Assembly: GCF_000264905.1 (NCBI RefSeq)
Contig: NW_006763134.1
Span: 1,187,712 to 1,251,711 of the forward strand
Direction: 5' to 3'
Length of the DNA stretch: 64,000 nucleotides
Source of the DNA: Stereum hirsutum FP-91666 SS1
Lineage: Eukaryota; Basidiomycota; Agaricomycetes; Russulales; Stereaceae
In this document: positions 48,506-62,659 of the stretch, piece after piece
Numbering within the stretch: position 1 is the stretch's first letter
Layout: every line of letters begins with the position of its first letter
Position numbers and translations under genes: made by a program
Notes under the pieces: generated by a model
What the model saw: the letters and a program-made list of their open reading frames with translations, nothing else
Databases searched by the model: none
What the model was told of the DNA's origin: nothing

Positions 48506-48727
48506 TATTCTTGATTTGTGGGGGTCTTGAAAGCGCGAAAAGTGCGGTTTGAGAGCGACGGGGACGACGACGACGGCAGGCGAGGATGGGGGCGGGTGGG
48601 AAGAGCGTGGGTCGCGGCGCGTCGCGTTTTGTCCCTTGCTGAATTTGGCCTTGTTTGGCTACCATATTATTCGCACCCTTCGCCTCACTGTGTACAGCAC
48701 TGCCCAGCCTATTCCAAACTTCTTCAA
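48506..48727. promoter_or_regulatory. Bidirectional promoter of Yra1/ALY and Rpc31
   Basis: Only 222 bp separate the two divergent start codons, so both genes must use this DNA. The half nearest Yra1 is GC-rich. No clear TATA box was seen. Confidence 0.6.
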
Positions 48728-49630
48728 ATGTCGAGAGGTGGTCGCGGCGGAGGTCGCGGGGGATTTGGAGGCGGTGGGAGGGGCGGTTTTGGTGCAGGGA
48801 ATCTTCCCCCACTGGGCCTAACTTTCGCTGACATCCAGTCCATGTCCAGGGAGCAAAGCGAAGCTTATCCGGTATGTTTTATTTGCTCATAGAAAATCTG
48901 GCCATAAATACTAACAGTCATATCTTATGACCTCAGTCCATGGATGTGCTTCCAGTTCTTACTGAATTCTCTGAAGAGGACAGGGCTATATGTGAGCATC
49001 AAGTCGGCTTTGCCACCCGTCTACGCCGGTCAGCGTACTACGTGACTGAACCCACGAAATCTACAGGTACATTCCATTCCCATTCTTTATATTTTGGTCG
49101 AAGCTGACATGGTTATGAGGAGCCTAGAGCTTGAACGGTACTCAGATAAATACCGACCCTCTGCCGCAGCGCAGCCTTCGCTCAAGCGCAAAGACCTGCA
49201 CCAGCCATTCTTCCCTCAGGAGGTATTTGAGGCCTATTTCAATCCCAAGAAAAAGCGTAAAGGTTTGTAATGTTTGGTCTATCGACATAAATATACGTTT
49301 TGCTGAACAAATACTGCAGTTGAGAAGAAGGCCTCTTCCAAGAAACTCAATCTCGATGATTTGGCCGACGACGAAGAGGATCTCGAAAAGTCAGATGAGG
49401 GTCGCTCAGACGAGGGCTCGCAAGTCGCCGACGAAGACTACGATGTCGACGAAGAGTATGACAACGATTATGCAGAGAACTACTTCGACAATGGGGAGGG
49501 AGACGACAACGATGATCTGGGTGGCGGTGGCGGCGGCGATGAAGGCGGAGGTACGATCCCTCCACATATTTTATTTCACTGGCACAAACTGACTGTTCAA
49601 TTACTCATCGCAGGTTATGATTATGACTGA
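48728..49630 (+). CDS. RPC31: RNA polymerase III subunit Rpc31 (RPC7)
   Basis: Exons 48728-48871, 48937-49066, 49128-49262, 49320-49550 and 49614-49630 give 218 aa. The N-terminus is Gly/Arg-rich (MSRGGRGGGRGGFGGGGRGG), then LTFADIQSM. The middle has YSDKYRPSAAAQPSLKRKDL and QPFFPQEVFEAYFNPKKKRK. The C-terminus is a long acidic tail (DADD, DYDVDEEYDNDYAENYF in form). This order is typical of the RPC7/Rpc31 family, part of the Rpc82-34-31 initiation trimer of Pol III. The last exon encodes only five residues after the intron. Confidence 0.9.
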
Positions 49631-49913
49631 GTTCTATCTTATAGTATCCCCATACTCTGGTTGTATTCTATCCTGTTTTCCTTCTGTTGCTGGGTCGGCG
49701 TGAGCGCTCAAGAGCAGCACACGTGGTACTTATGGTTCCGTTCTCGTTCTCCGTTCCGTTGTTTGTCTGTCGCATCTCAAGTTCGACTCGATCTGAATCG
49801 GCTCCTGAGGTTTAAATCAAGTTCGAATGCACGCCAGCCTCTTTCACCCAGTCTCTCTCTTTCCTTTCCTCCTTTCTTCCCCCACGCTCACTCGCAGTCC
49901 ACCCTTCGTCGCA

Positions 49914-50830
49914 ATGCTCTCCTTCAAACTCCCTCTACTTCTTCTACTAGCAGTGCCGGCCACTGTCTTAGCGTGCGAAGGCGAATGCATCGTCAGCATC
50001 ACAAACGCCTGGCGGGGCAACTATACCGCCCGCCTCGACTCCGTCTTCCACAACCTCGTACGCATCTTTTACCTCTTCCCTCTTCCCTCTCGCCCGCCCG
50101 CCAACTCGTCCTCCGACATCTTTACTAACCATATCACGTAAATCACCCACAGGCCTCCGAAATCTCATCCACCCTTCTTCCCTCCCACCAAGATGCCCTC
50201 CCGCTCCTCCAACCCTTCATCACGTCCTACCAAAACGCCTCCTACAACTCCCTAGAAAACGCCATTTTCCCCTCCTTCTTCCACGGCAAATGTCAAGCCG
50301 CACCATCGTACACCGTCGAACCCCCCGGTTGCCCGAACCCAGACTGTCCCGTCGTCTGTGGCACGCCAGGGTCCCTTGTACACTTTTTCGCAAAGTTGAG
50401 GTTCATTGCGTGGAACGATACCAGTGAGCTTCTGAGCGGGCTGATGACGCCTGGAAGTGGGGTTTATGAGGATGTGGAGACGGCGGTTGTGCAGGCGGCG
50501 AGGGAGGGTCAGAGGAGGTCGAGGACGAAGACGAGGCCGCGGACCTTGTTGGGCTCGAGCTACGACACCGGCTTAGAGACCGAAACCGAAACCGAGACGG
50601 ACACGGACACGGATTTGGATAGCGGTCTGCAGACTAGATGGGGAAGGTTCGCGAGGGCGCTCAGGAGGGCGAACGACGATAATGTGAAGGCGGGTCTGAA
50701 GACGACTCTTGCGAAGTTTTCGGACATGTTGACGCAGACGTGTGGTGGGGACGCGTCGGATGACGAGAAGGCTTTGCCGCAATGCAGTTGGGAGACGGAA
50801 ATGAAGCAGTATATTCTGAGCTTCCCTTAG
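49914..50830 (+). CDS. Secreted Cys-containing protein, unrecognised
   Basis: Exons 49914-50057 and 50153-50830 give 273 aa. A signal peptide is clear (MLSFKLPLLLLLAVPATVLA, cleavage near 20). The mature part starts CEGECIVSITNAW and has a Cys cluster GCPNPDCPVVCGTPG, plus N-glycosylation sites. A Glu/Thr then Asp/Thr dipeptide run (ETETETETDTDTDTD) lies near residue 190. The C-terminus has another pair of Cys. It is probably extracellular or wall-associated. No family is recognised and no membrane anchor signal is evident. Confidence 0.8.
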
Positions 50831-51379
50831 TGGGCCGAGTCTCGCGTCTGCTGCTGAAGAGTGGATATGTTTTCTCTCTGGGACTGGGACTTTTCTTCTT
50901 CTTTGTGACTGGCTACGCTACTACTCATACCCTGTCTTTTCCTCGTGTTGTATCCAACGTTACGTCGCATGCTATATCACAATGCTATCCGAATTTAATA
51001 CCGCCATATATCTACTTGCAGTCTGTGGCGGTGGCACTCAACATACCTGACCTCCAAAAAGTACCAAGCCAGTTCGATCACGAGGGATTTCAAATTTGTC
51101 GAGAAGAATATCGCATTCAAACCAGAGACCAAAGAGAGGCCAGTCATTCAGTACAAACCCAAGGATACAACTTGTTTCTGCTATATATATAAGGATACGT
51201 ATAAGGAGCGAGTCAAAAGACTGGATTCCATCACGAAAGCGTTCGCTAAGAGCAGTGTTTGGTAAACATACTGAAAAAATCAAACAAAATGATTCAGCTC
51301 CTGTACTGGCAGAGATACAGAGACCAAAGACGGTATGACCCACAATTCATGATCATTCGAAGGCTCGCGCCCTGTGGCC
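50831..51379. other. Convergent intergenic region
   Basis: Lies between the secreted protein (+) and the G1 protease (-). It is AT-richer than the flanking genes. No gene is recognised. Confidence 0.45.
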
Positions 51380-52324
51380 TCACTGGTAAGAGACGGTCAC
51401 AGACGACGAGTCCGCCGAAGCACTCGCGACCACATTTCCACTGTCATCCACCATGTCGATGATGGTCGAACCGTCTGGTCCCACGGTGCCACTGCCAGTG
51501 GTCGCCGTCGCACCAGTGAACGTCACCGTTCCGAAGTCGGCAAGCGGGACGAGCCCACCGTTCTCCTCGTAGTCCTCCACGATCCACTCGGCGTTGGTTT
51601 CGCAGAGGGCAGATGTGGACGTAAGGTCTTTGGTGACCTTCTGTCCGGTGGTGGTGTTCTCGATGACAGCTGTGCCGGAAGTCGTGGAGGACGCGGTGAC
51701 GGTGACGGTGACTGAGTCGCCGGCGGAGAACGAGATGCCAGTGAAGTCATGGGCAGAGTCGGGAAGCCACTCGTACCACGCTGAAGAGCAAAAAAGTAAG
51801 AATCAATTGTCAATTAATGTAAGAGTATAGCAGAGACCATGAACCTACCATCATAGGAAACGTCCCCGTCAGAACCTACGGTGAAATCGAGGCCGGTTTG
51901 TAGGATGGCGGTGGAGCAGGTATCTCCATCGATGCCGACCCATGCAGAAGAGGAGAACGACGAGCCGGACTGCCCGGAGGGGACAGAGGGAGTGGGAACG
52001 GTGAAGCTGCCGGTAACCGAAGTGTAAGTCTACTCAAGATGTTCGAATTAGTTCGTGCTCCATAGTCGGAAAATAAGACACTAGACATACCGCAGAGTCA
52101 GCGATCAAGACAGCGCCCGACCAGTTGGTGCTCTGCTCGGCATGGGTGGTGTTGGTGGCATCAATTTGGGCGTTGGTGGAGGAGCTTGACAACTCCAAAG
52201 GGCGTGAGAGATGGGAAGCCTCGCGACGACGAGCAATACGACCAGCCAGCCCGTTAGCACGGGGTGCGGCGAGAGCAGCGCCGGCTAGGAGAATCTGGCT
52301 GAGGAGAGCGGTGGTAGCGACCAT
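51380..52324 (-). CDS. Secreted glutamic protease (eqolisin, peptidase family G1)
   Basis: Minus-strand exons are 52324-52091, 52029-51849 and 51780-51380, giving 271 aa. A signal peptide (about 1-19) and an Arg-containing propeptide (to about 60) precede STNWSGAVL, the start of the mature fold. Family motifs follow: SSSAWVGIDGDTCSTAILQT (candidate catalytic Gln in LQT), DAWYEWLPD, and AEWIVEDYEENGG with the likely catalytic Glu. These acid proteases work outside the cell at low pH. Length fits aspergilloglutamic peptidase relatives. A TATA box (TATATAAAG on this strand) lies near 52441-52449, about 120 bp upstream. Confidence 0.95.
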
Positions 52325-54229
52325 GATGAACTTGAGGGGAAGTGATATAGATGAAGCTCGTGAGGAGATGAGGGAGGATGAGGGGCTAGCCGGAAGCGAG
52401 ACCTGTTGACCTGCTGAAGGTCCTGCTGCCTCTCACAGACCTTTATATATGAACGGGGTGCACCCTGTTTCGGTCGACAGGCTGTTGGTTCGAAGAAGCT
52501 TTCAGATAACACGAGGAGACAGCGCTGAGCAGCACAGTAAAACTGCCTGCCGAACAACAGAAGCGATGATGTTCTGCGGTTGAGAATGAGAACAACCTTC
52601 AACTGCGACGGCAGGTTGCACATGATCCGCTCGAGCCTGTCCATACGATGATGTCGGTTGTTATGAAGCGAAGATAGTACACGGGTACTGCGTTCATCGA
52701 CAACAATGTGCTTACATCCAGACCTTCACAAATAAGGTGCGTTCATCCATCTAAAAATGGAGCACAGTCTTCCATCTGTCTATCAGAACGCAGGTAAGAG
52801 CGGTATCACTTTTCAAACGGTTAGGAGACGCTAAGATACGTTCAGATAACCTGAGTGTCTTCGGCAGGCATATCTATATTGCCTACGTCACCGTAGTCTT
52901 CTCGTCTTGTGATGAGATCCCGAAATTCTGAGATAGAGGCAGACTGCTCTCAAAATTAGGGTAGACAAGGCGTAGAGGTGTTTGCAACACAAGCTTGTGT
53001 AAGACTACGACATCTGTTCTGACCGAGTGTCGGCATGGGACACCGCTCGCCGAAGCGATGATGATCATCGTACATATGCACCTGTAAACAGAGACTCCGA
53101 GGAGACCGCACTGGTGTATTCGGGAAGCAAACAGAAACACGGCGTGGTAACCTGAGGATGAGCTGTCGAAGGTGAATCGTTGAGAGGACGGGTGTCTGAG
53201 TGAAACACCCGAGTCCTACACACCAGTCGCATGAGTCTTTGTTGCGAGATCCCAAAGCTGAATGGAAGACAAAGACCCTCATGGCCCTCTTGAAACGGAT
53301 CATATCCTCCATAAGATGCTACTTATCTTCGGAATTCTGGGGTAGATAAAATTAGACTAAACACCGGAGAAGCGTGTACGTGCGAGCTACATCCACCCGA
53401 ATCGTCTTCGATGGCAGAAGTGGCACGCGGAAATTGTAGTGATACGATGCGTATGTGGCGTAAGAACAGTTGCGAACAGCTGGTCGACCGTCAGACGATG
53501 GTACACCCGAATGTTCCTCAGCGTTGTAGGGAGAGCAACGAACATCTGGGGTACTCATAGCACAAGATTAGGAGGGGTCTTTTCGCACAGTGGGCGTAAC
53601 ATCTCCGTTGCGAAGCAGACCGACAATCCCTGTGCACTCGTCTTTCACGATGTCATTCCGAAGGGGATTGCACAGGATTGCTCAAGGGCTTTGCAAATGT
53701 GACTGTAGAGTATCACGGGCCATTCATTGAATGGGCGAGCATACAAGTATGACGATCTCATGAGACAAAAATATAAGATGATGAAAATCCATCGGCTCTG
53801 AGAATGATAGCCCCACCTTCGTTGCATAAGTATTAGTTGAGCACTGAAGGCGAACGTTTTGATCTGTGGAAGGTAGGTGAGCGGTACGGGCTTGAAATGG
53901 GTTAGTGCGCACCGCTGTCTCTAATTATAAGGTAGAGCTGTCAGTCTATGAGATGTTTACCTTGCATGACTGGGTCTTGGTGGCGAAGCCGAAGACGCAG
54001 CTATAGCCAAGTTCGGTCTTGCAACATGAACTGCTGAGCCGGGAAATCCCGAAAGCTCAAAGCGGCGCTTGTTTTTATTCAGAGGTTTTGCGACGCCCAT
54101 GATAACGCCTATTGTGAAGTGGACCTGTATTAGCTGCTGTATCGCATCGAAGGTGCTGCTACAAGTTCTAGTCTGGTCTATTGTCGTACATCGCCCTGCA
54201 TCGCCTGCCTGAGCTGTTGCCGGCTAGCT
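52325..54229. other. Long intergenic region without a recognised gene
   Basis: This 1.9-kb stretch is the divergent flank of the G1 protease and the S9 peptidase. Open frames are short and patternless. A GC-rich hairpin (GGAC-GGGTGT with ACACCC-GTCC) can form near 53184-53216. No tRNA, repeat pair or transposase was seen. Confidence 0.4.
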
Positions 54230-56651
54230 ATGCTTTTCCCACTGGCATCGGAGTCATTCCAGACCATCACCGCTCATACTCTCATCTCACAGGCTCACCT
54301 CGGCGCACTTCTATTCTACGCCACTACCTATGTCTACAGTGCGAATGCTAATGTGCAGACACCATTCGCGTTACCAGTCATCGATGAGAAGTCTGCTCTG
54401 ACTATCAACGACTTCATATCTGACATTAGTCTCGGAGGACTATCACTTTCCCAAGATGGTTCTCGTGTGGCGTATCACGCAGGCCCGCAATACAGGGCAG
54501 GGCCCTCCCCCTCGTCTTCTATATGGATCGCGGATACTTCGCTGGAAGACAGCACGACGCAAGTTACTTTCGGTTCGTTCCATGATCATAGCCCCCAGTT
54601 TCCTGGGCCCAACAGCGACGTGTTGTACTTCCTATCCGATCGACATGCGCCTGGCCAAGCCAACGATATATTCCGTCTCCTGGTCTCTGGACCCCTCGAC
54701 GAGTCTACGAACCTTCTCCCGGTTGCTGTCACTTCTACCCAATTCGATGGCGATGTTTTAGACTTTGCGGTCTCTCCTGATGCCCAACTGCTCGCTTTTG
54801 TGAGTGTTGAGGTGGATGACAACGACCAGTCCGGTATGCCGGAGGCCTGGAATGATAAGAAGGAGCTGGGTCGTTTGCTCCTCTTGAACCTCACAGACCC
54901 TGCCGCTAGGTATGATAATACCTCCCTTCCATCTCGTTCATTTCTAGAGTCACAAAGTTGGGCCCTGTTATAGCCCACGCACACTCGTCTCCCTTGACGA
55001 GAATGTTGCCTCCTTTTCTTGGAGCCCGGACAGTTCTCATATCGTCTACCGGACTACCAGGCACCCCGCACTCGAATATCACTATCTTGCTGGCTCAGAC
55101 CACATCGTATCTGTCCTCGACGGTTCGTCGAAACTCTTACGCGACTGGCCAAATCCCCCGCAGATGCCTGCGATCTGGACACAAAATGACACATTTCTCT
55201 ACCATCATGGTTACGTCCTTGACCGTCACTCCTCATCCGGTGCTCTATGGCGTCTGTCAGCTTCTGACGATCGCTTCGAGCGCATCGCGTTCGGGGAATC
55301 CGACGACTTGGTTCAAATGCGCAGCGTGGGGTCTACCTCCCAGATAGCCGTTGAGGTCGCCTTCGGGCTCAACACACGCATCTCAATCATGGACTCGTCC
55401 TCGGACCAGGAATCTATCCTGTTTCAAACCGAAGAGGACGCGATTTTGTCATGGGATGTGAAGCTTACTGATTTGGCGGTAGAAGAATACACATTCGTCG
55501 CCCTCCGTAGCTCAGGTATCCGCGGGGAGCCTGAGGAAGTTTGGGCTGGTTTGACGGCGGGAGGGAAGGAGGGAAAGCTCACCACGAGGCTTTCGGCGCA
55601 TAGGCAATGGGTCTCGGAGAAGCAGCTTCCTGTTATGCGGCCCTTCAACTGGACTGGCGTAGATGGGGAGATCTTGGAAGGACTAGCGCTATATCCACCG
55701 GCTGGACCTTCCTCGAACCTCCCCACCGTCATCAAACCGCACGGAGGCCCGTATTCGTAGGTGTTTCTCCATGGTTATGTGGACAACATTGATGAAACAG
55801 TTGTTCGACACAGACGCGATGTACCCGGACTTGCCTTTGGTAAGCAGACGAATATTTTCACGAGAGGCCAATCTGCTAACACGCAAAGCAGACTACATGG
55901 CATGGCATATTTCCCTCGCCTCACAAGGTTGCTTAGTTCTCATGCCGAACTATCGAGGCAGTATGTTCATTTCGAGTATTTCTCCAGGGACACATTTGAT
56001 AATTCGGGTTTATTAGGCATGGGACGCGGAGACGCATTCGCAGGTAACGCAAACGGAGGGATGGGTACTCTGGACTGGGCAGACACCAAAACAATGCTGG
56101 ACGAAGCAGTCTTGCTGGGCATCGCTGACCCGTCCAGACTTGCCATAGCTGGAAAATCGCAAGGAGGTTTTCTCACCGCTTGGGGAGTCACACGTCCCGA
56201 CAGTCTTTTCAAGGCGGGGATCATGATCGACGGCGTTTCTGACTGGGGAAGCTTGGTTCTGTCGTCAGACCTCCCGGATTTCGAGGTGCGTGAGGTTCCT
56301 CCCTTCACACAGTTAAGTGTCCCCGCTAACGACGTGCGCTTGTGCTTCAAGGCTGACCTTGCAGGTGGTGCTCCTTGGAACGAAAGTACGACCCACTTCC
56401 TCAGCGGTAGTCCTATCCGCGAAGCTAAGAACGTCAAAGCTCATCTCCTCATCATTCACGGCAAAGAGGACAAGCGGACTCCTCTTTCGCAGGCGGTCGG
56501 TTTCTTCCGTGGTATTCTACGTGAATCGGCATACCCAGAGAGGGTCGAGATGGTTATGTATCCGAATGAAGGGCATACTTTCCAAGAGAAGGATCATGCG
56601 CGAGACGTGATGGAACGAGTTTTGGCCCACTTTACGAAGTATCTTCTGTGA
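54230..56651 (+). CDS. S9-family serine peptidase (acylaminoacyl/dipeptidyl-peptidase type)
   Basis: Exons 54230-54909, 54974-55756, 55814-55839, 55892-55960, 56017-56285 and 56352-56651 give 708 aa. The N-terminal 480 residues form a WD-like propeller (LSLSQDGSRVAYHAG; FSWSPDSSHIVYRT). The C-terminal alpha/beta-hydrolase has PHGGPYSRD, LVLMPNYRGS, the nucleophile elbow GKSQGGF near 567, Asp in HGKEDKRTP near 647 and His in NEGHTF near 683, so the triad is complete. Such enzymes remove N-terminal dipeptides or acyl-amino acids from peptides. The donor TC|GTAGGT at 55757 must be used; read through, the frame meets TAG at once. The N-terminus has a hydrophobic segment that may be a signal anchor. 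Confidence 0.88.
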
Positions 56652-57452
56652 TTAAGGATGGTGAATCCGACAGGGGATGGTGTGTGAGTAAGGGAATGTA
56701 TGTTTGCCTCGATCTTCTATCTTATTCTTCATCACAGAGATACGCGCTGGGAAATGCATGAGCATCAGTGGTACTCGTTGTCTGTAGAGGATCAACGTAA
56801 ACCTTGTGTAGAATACTTACTATACGTGATAAAATACGGCTTGTGAATAGTTTCCACAATGCTTTTGACGCGTGGATAATGTGGCCTCAAGCAATAGGTT
56901 TGCGCCCGATGGCCACGGGAGTCCGTTGCCACATAATCGCCATATTGACAAAAGATCTCGAGACCTTGTTCAATTAACCTTCAGGTGGAGGCTGACAAGT
57001 AACGACGTCGTCATTCTATATGAATATGGTGATTCCGAAGGCGACAGCAAATCTTATACATTGTTTGAATACTCTTCCAGAGTGTAAGACGGGGTGAAGA
57101 AGTGTATTACATCTCCTTCGCTCTGAGGATGACTTCTCCAGCCGTATCTCTCTGGTCGACCACAGGCGACAATGACATTCTGACACGGAGAACAAACGGA
57201 TCACGTGCGTGGCGCGTTGGCCACAATGCTATTGAAGCCCGTTTGCTTCCGTCGACGCGTTCTGTTCATTGCTCCTGGCCACTTCAGTCCAACGAGGACG
57301 AAGCACGGACACGCAGGACAACCCCTTCCTCCCGCCCGCCCACTTACACCCACACCTCCCTGGCTCCCTCTCCACACCTAGCACACTTTCACCAAGTCTC
57401 AATCAACCAAGCTGTGTCACCAGTAAATTATACAGCGGCTTCGCAGACGACC
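56652..57452 (+). other. Upstream region of the acidic protein gene
   Basis: No gene is supported. The frame of the next gene stays open from 57102, but that part is Arg/Thr/Pro-rich with no clear start context, and is treated as leader. Confidence 0.4.
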
Positions 57453-59345
57453 ATGATGGAGAGTTTTGGAGCTGGCAGCTTGAGAAACGTCGTCACCGCC
57501 TCGAAGGAGGCTCCCGTCTACGGATTCAACTCTTTGATCAAATCATTCTTTACTACACCGTCCACACCGACCTCTCCGTCTTCTAATGACAGTGACGCTC
57601 TCGATTTCAGCAGCAATGCCGCCGCCGCCCGCCCGCCGTGTTACCCAAGGCGTCCGGGTCAAAGCAACAGCAAGAACCAAACCCTGGACCGCTCACATCC
57701 TGCTATTCGCCGCCGTCGCGTGTCCCGCCGCTGGGAGACCCCACCTATCCTCGAGACGAAAGAGCCCAATTCTAGATCCGCGGGCAGCGAAGAATCCGAC
57801 ATCTCCACCTCAGACGAATGCTCGTTGTCAGACGACTCTTCAGAGGCTGCTGACACCATCTATTACTCAACGATCGCCGGCGCCCCACGTAGTCCTCCCA
57901 AACCTTCTAGGCCGAGACTGTGTCGAACGCCTAACGGCTTGCAGCCTGTGGCTTCCCGAGCTCTCGCTGTCCCAGTTATCCCTGAAACCTCCGACACTGC
58001 AGACACCGATGCTGAGAGCAGCGACGCCCAGTCAGAACCTGACTCTGACTCTGATTCTGAACTGCCTAACTCATTCGCCGACTTCCCCGCACCACCAGGT
58101 CTTCCCGAAACCTTCCCATCCGTCGCATCCGTTCCATGTCGTCCATATCCCGCAGCTCGATTCTTCAACCACGGATATTCCAGGAGCGCGTTGAACTGTA
58201 TCAAGATCGCGTGGGATAACCGTCGACAGATATGGGAGAGACACGAAGAAGAACTTGCTCAACGGACGACGGATGCGGAGAACAACTCTGCATACTCTGC
58301 CATCGAATCCCCTGAGGTCGGGACACCGAATTCGCCTCCCAGCACTTTCAGACCACCTGCCTGGACGGTTCCTATACTGGAGAGAGACAGAGAGGGTGAG
58401 CATGACATGGAGGATCCCAGTCCGCTGATGTTTCCTCGTATGGGGAGCTTCTCGCCGCTACGAGACGAGGACTCGAGGAGGGCCGTGATCTGTTTCGACC
58501 GCACGTTCAGGAACTTTCCGCTGTCGCAGATCCGGAGAATCCTCTACGTGGCCGACATGACTTCGCGGCTGGACCTGCAACGCGAGAAGAAGGAGAGGAG
58601 GGCCAGGGAGTCTAGGCTGAGCGAGAGCCGTCGGCGGGATGGTGTGAGCCCGGATGAAGAGGCGGAGGAGGGAAATAGCTTCGTTTCGATCGGCCTAACG
58701 ACTAATACGCACAAGTCGTCAGACCCCGCTAACCTCACCTCGGACTCGACACTGATCAACCCTCTTCAGCACGACCACTCAATTGACGACTCAGGTGCCG
58801 ACAAGGACGCCGAGGGATCGTCCTGGGGAATCGACGGGGATGCCCTCGATTGGGAGAACAATTGGCGCGTCCGCTGGAACACGTTCTCCTCCATTATCCG
58901 CGAGTCTTCGACCGTGCTCGAGGAATACAACCTCGACACCACCGTGCATCCTACCTCGTCATTGAACATGCCCATTCTCGCCCGCCAACTCGAGCATCCC
59001 TATGTGTCCTTCCTGTTCCCCGAAGAAGGTACAACGCTGGGCGAACAGAGATTCACCATCCCAGAGGAGTTTTCTGACTCGGACGTGGATACGTCGTTCG
59101 TCGTGGAGCATGACGACGATCCGACGAGACCGGAAACGCCTACGTTAGGGAGAAGGTCGAAGTTCCTCTTAGGGAGTAATGATGGAGGTAGTGACGACGA
59201 AGAGGACTTTGGGTTCGGCCATGACGAGGACGAGGACGAAGAGGAAGATTATGGGGAGTTGGTCGTTGATTCTAGGGCGCTATTTGCGAGGCCGGTAAAG
59301 GTGGAGATCATCGAGGTCAATTTCAACGACGAGGATGACACGTGA
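57453..59345 (+). CDS. Large acidic, mostly disordered protein, unrecognised
   Basis: A single open frame of 630 aa starts at MMESFGAGSLRNVV. It is rich in Ser, Pro, Asp and Glu, with acidic runs (SDSDSDSE; DEDEDEEEDYGE near the end). Three short parts look folded: ALNCIKIAWDNRRQIWERH, ICFDRTFRNFPLSQIRRILY followed by a basic helix (REKKERRARESR), and WRVRWNTFSSIIRESS. I do not recognise the family. A strong donor word GTGAGT overlaps the stop codon (59341-59346), so a further 3' exon is possible. The usual intron density is absent here. Confidence 0.65.
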   Translation: MMESFGAGSLRNVVTASKEAPVYGFNSLIKSFFTTPSTPTSPSSNDSDALDFSSNAAAARPPCYPRRPGQSNSKNQTLDRSHPAIRRRRVSRRWETPPILETKEPNSRSAGSEESDISTSDECSLSDDSSEAADTIYYSTIAGAPRSPPKPSRPRLCRTPNGLQPVASRALAVPVIPETSDTADTDAESSDAQSEPDSDSDSELPNSFADFPAPPGLPETFPSVASVPCRPYPAARFFNHGYSRSALNCIKIAWDNRRQIWERHEEELAQRTTDAENNSAYSAIESPEVGTPNSPPSTFRPPAWTVPILERDREGEHDMEDPSPLMFPRMGSFSPLRDEDSRRAVICFDRTFRNFPLSQIRRILYVADMTSRLDLQREKKERRARESRLSESRRRDGVSPDEEAEEGNSFVSIGLTTNTHKSSDPANLTSDSTLINPLQHDHSIDDSGADKDAEGSSWGIDGDALDWENNWRVRWNTFSSIIRESSTVLEEYNLDTTVHPTSSLNMPILARQLEHPYVSFLFPEEGTTLGEQRFTIPEEFSDSDVDTSFVVEHDDDPTRPETPTLGRRSKFLLGSNDGGSDDEEDFGFGHDEDEDEEEDYGELVVDSRALFARPVKVEIIEVNFNDEDDT

Positions 59346-60128
59346 GTCAGTGAGGCTTGAGGATGGAGGGAAAGACTTGCCCATATTAGATTACCTTGGG
59401 GAGTACGAGGATAGTCTTCTTCGTCTCCTAGATTGGCCATGGTACTATCTCATGCTATATCACTGACCATACTCTCGCATTGAAGCAAGGATGTTGTAGG
59501 ACTATACCCTTGTTACCTGACATACCGCACTGTAGCCACATACTATATTTTCTGTACTCTCGGTTTGTTTTGCTATGGTTGTATATATCGTTTTGCATCT
59601 CGTCCTGATATCGAAAGACGCTTGTATTAAGAAGAGATGAAAAGTGAGTTAGAGAAGAGAAACATGCCTTCCCCGTTCGTCGTCGCACGTTGCATGTTTC
59701 GTGGAGGCCTCTGACGCTTCGAGCTATCGATTTACATACATCTTGCGCGATCAACCGTCTTTCAAATTTCAACAACCCTGGTCTAGGAAAAGACATGTCG
59801 ATGAGCCATTGGTCGGAGCTTCACGAAAGACTGAGAAAAAGAAGACGAACATACCTCGAATTTGTACTTCCACACGAGCTTTCAAGTTACTTGGACACAT
59901 ATGAGAATAAAAAGGGAACGACCACGATACTATCCCTCGCACGCAGAGGCCGTCCAACTCAAATAGAAAACCCCCATAAGACCAACATGGATAAAGATAG
60001 AATGTCTGATACAAGATCTAAAGAGCTACAACCTGAAGTATACTTCGTCATCTATTCATTTCCTTCCACACCACTTATGATAGTCCCGAAACCGCCATCA
60101 AAGGTCGTCTAAGCGTCTAAGCATAAAC
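59346..60128. other. Convergent intergenic region
   Basis: Lies between the acidic protein (+) and the flavin oxidoreductase (-). A 140-codon open frame at 59690-60112 has no family features, and its composition does not look coding. Confidence 0.4.

Positions 60129-62659
<2,531 letters not shown>

Noticed and set aside
53184..53216. GC-rich hairpin in a long gene gap
   Set aside because: The stem is short and interrupted, and nothing nearby supports an RNA gene or terminator.
55757..55813. In-frame TAG after PHGGPYS in the S9 peptidase, suggesting a pseudogene
   Set aside because: A normal donor (TC|GTAGGT) just before it and an acceptor at 55811-55813 remove the stop and restore HGGPYSRD in frame.
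59690..60112. 140-codon plus-strand frame
   Set aside because: No motif, no splice partner and irregular composition.
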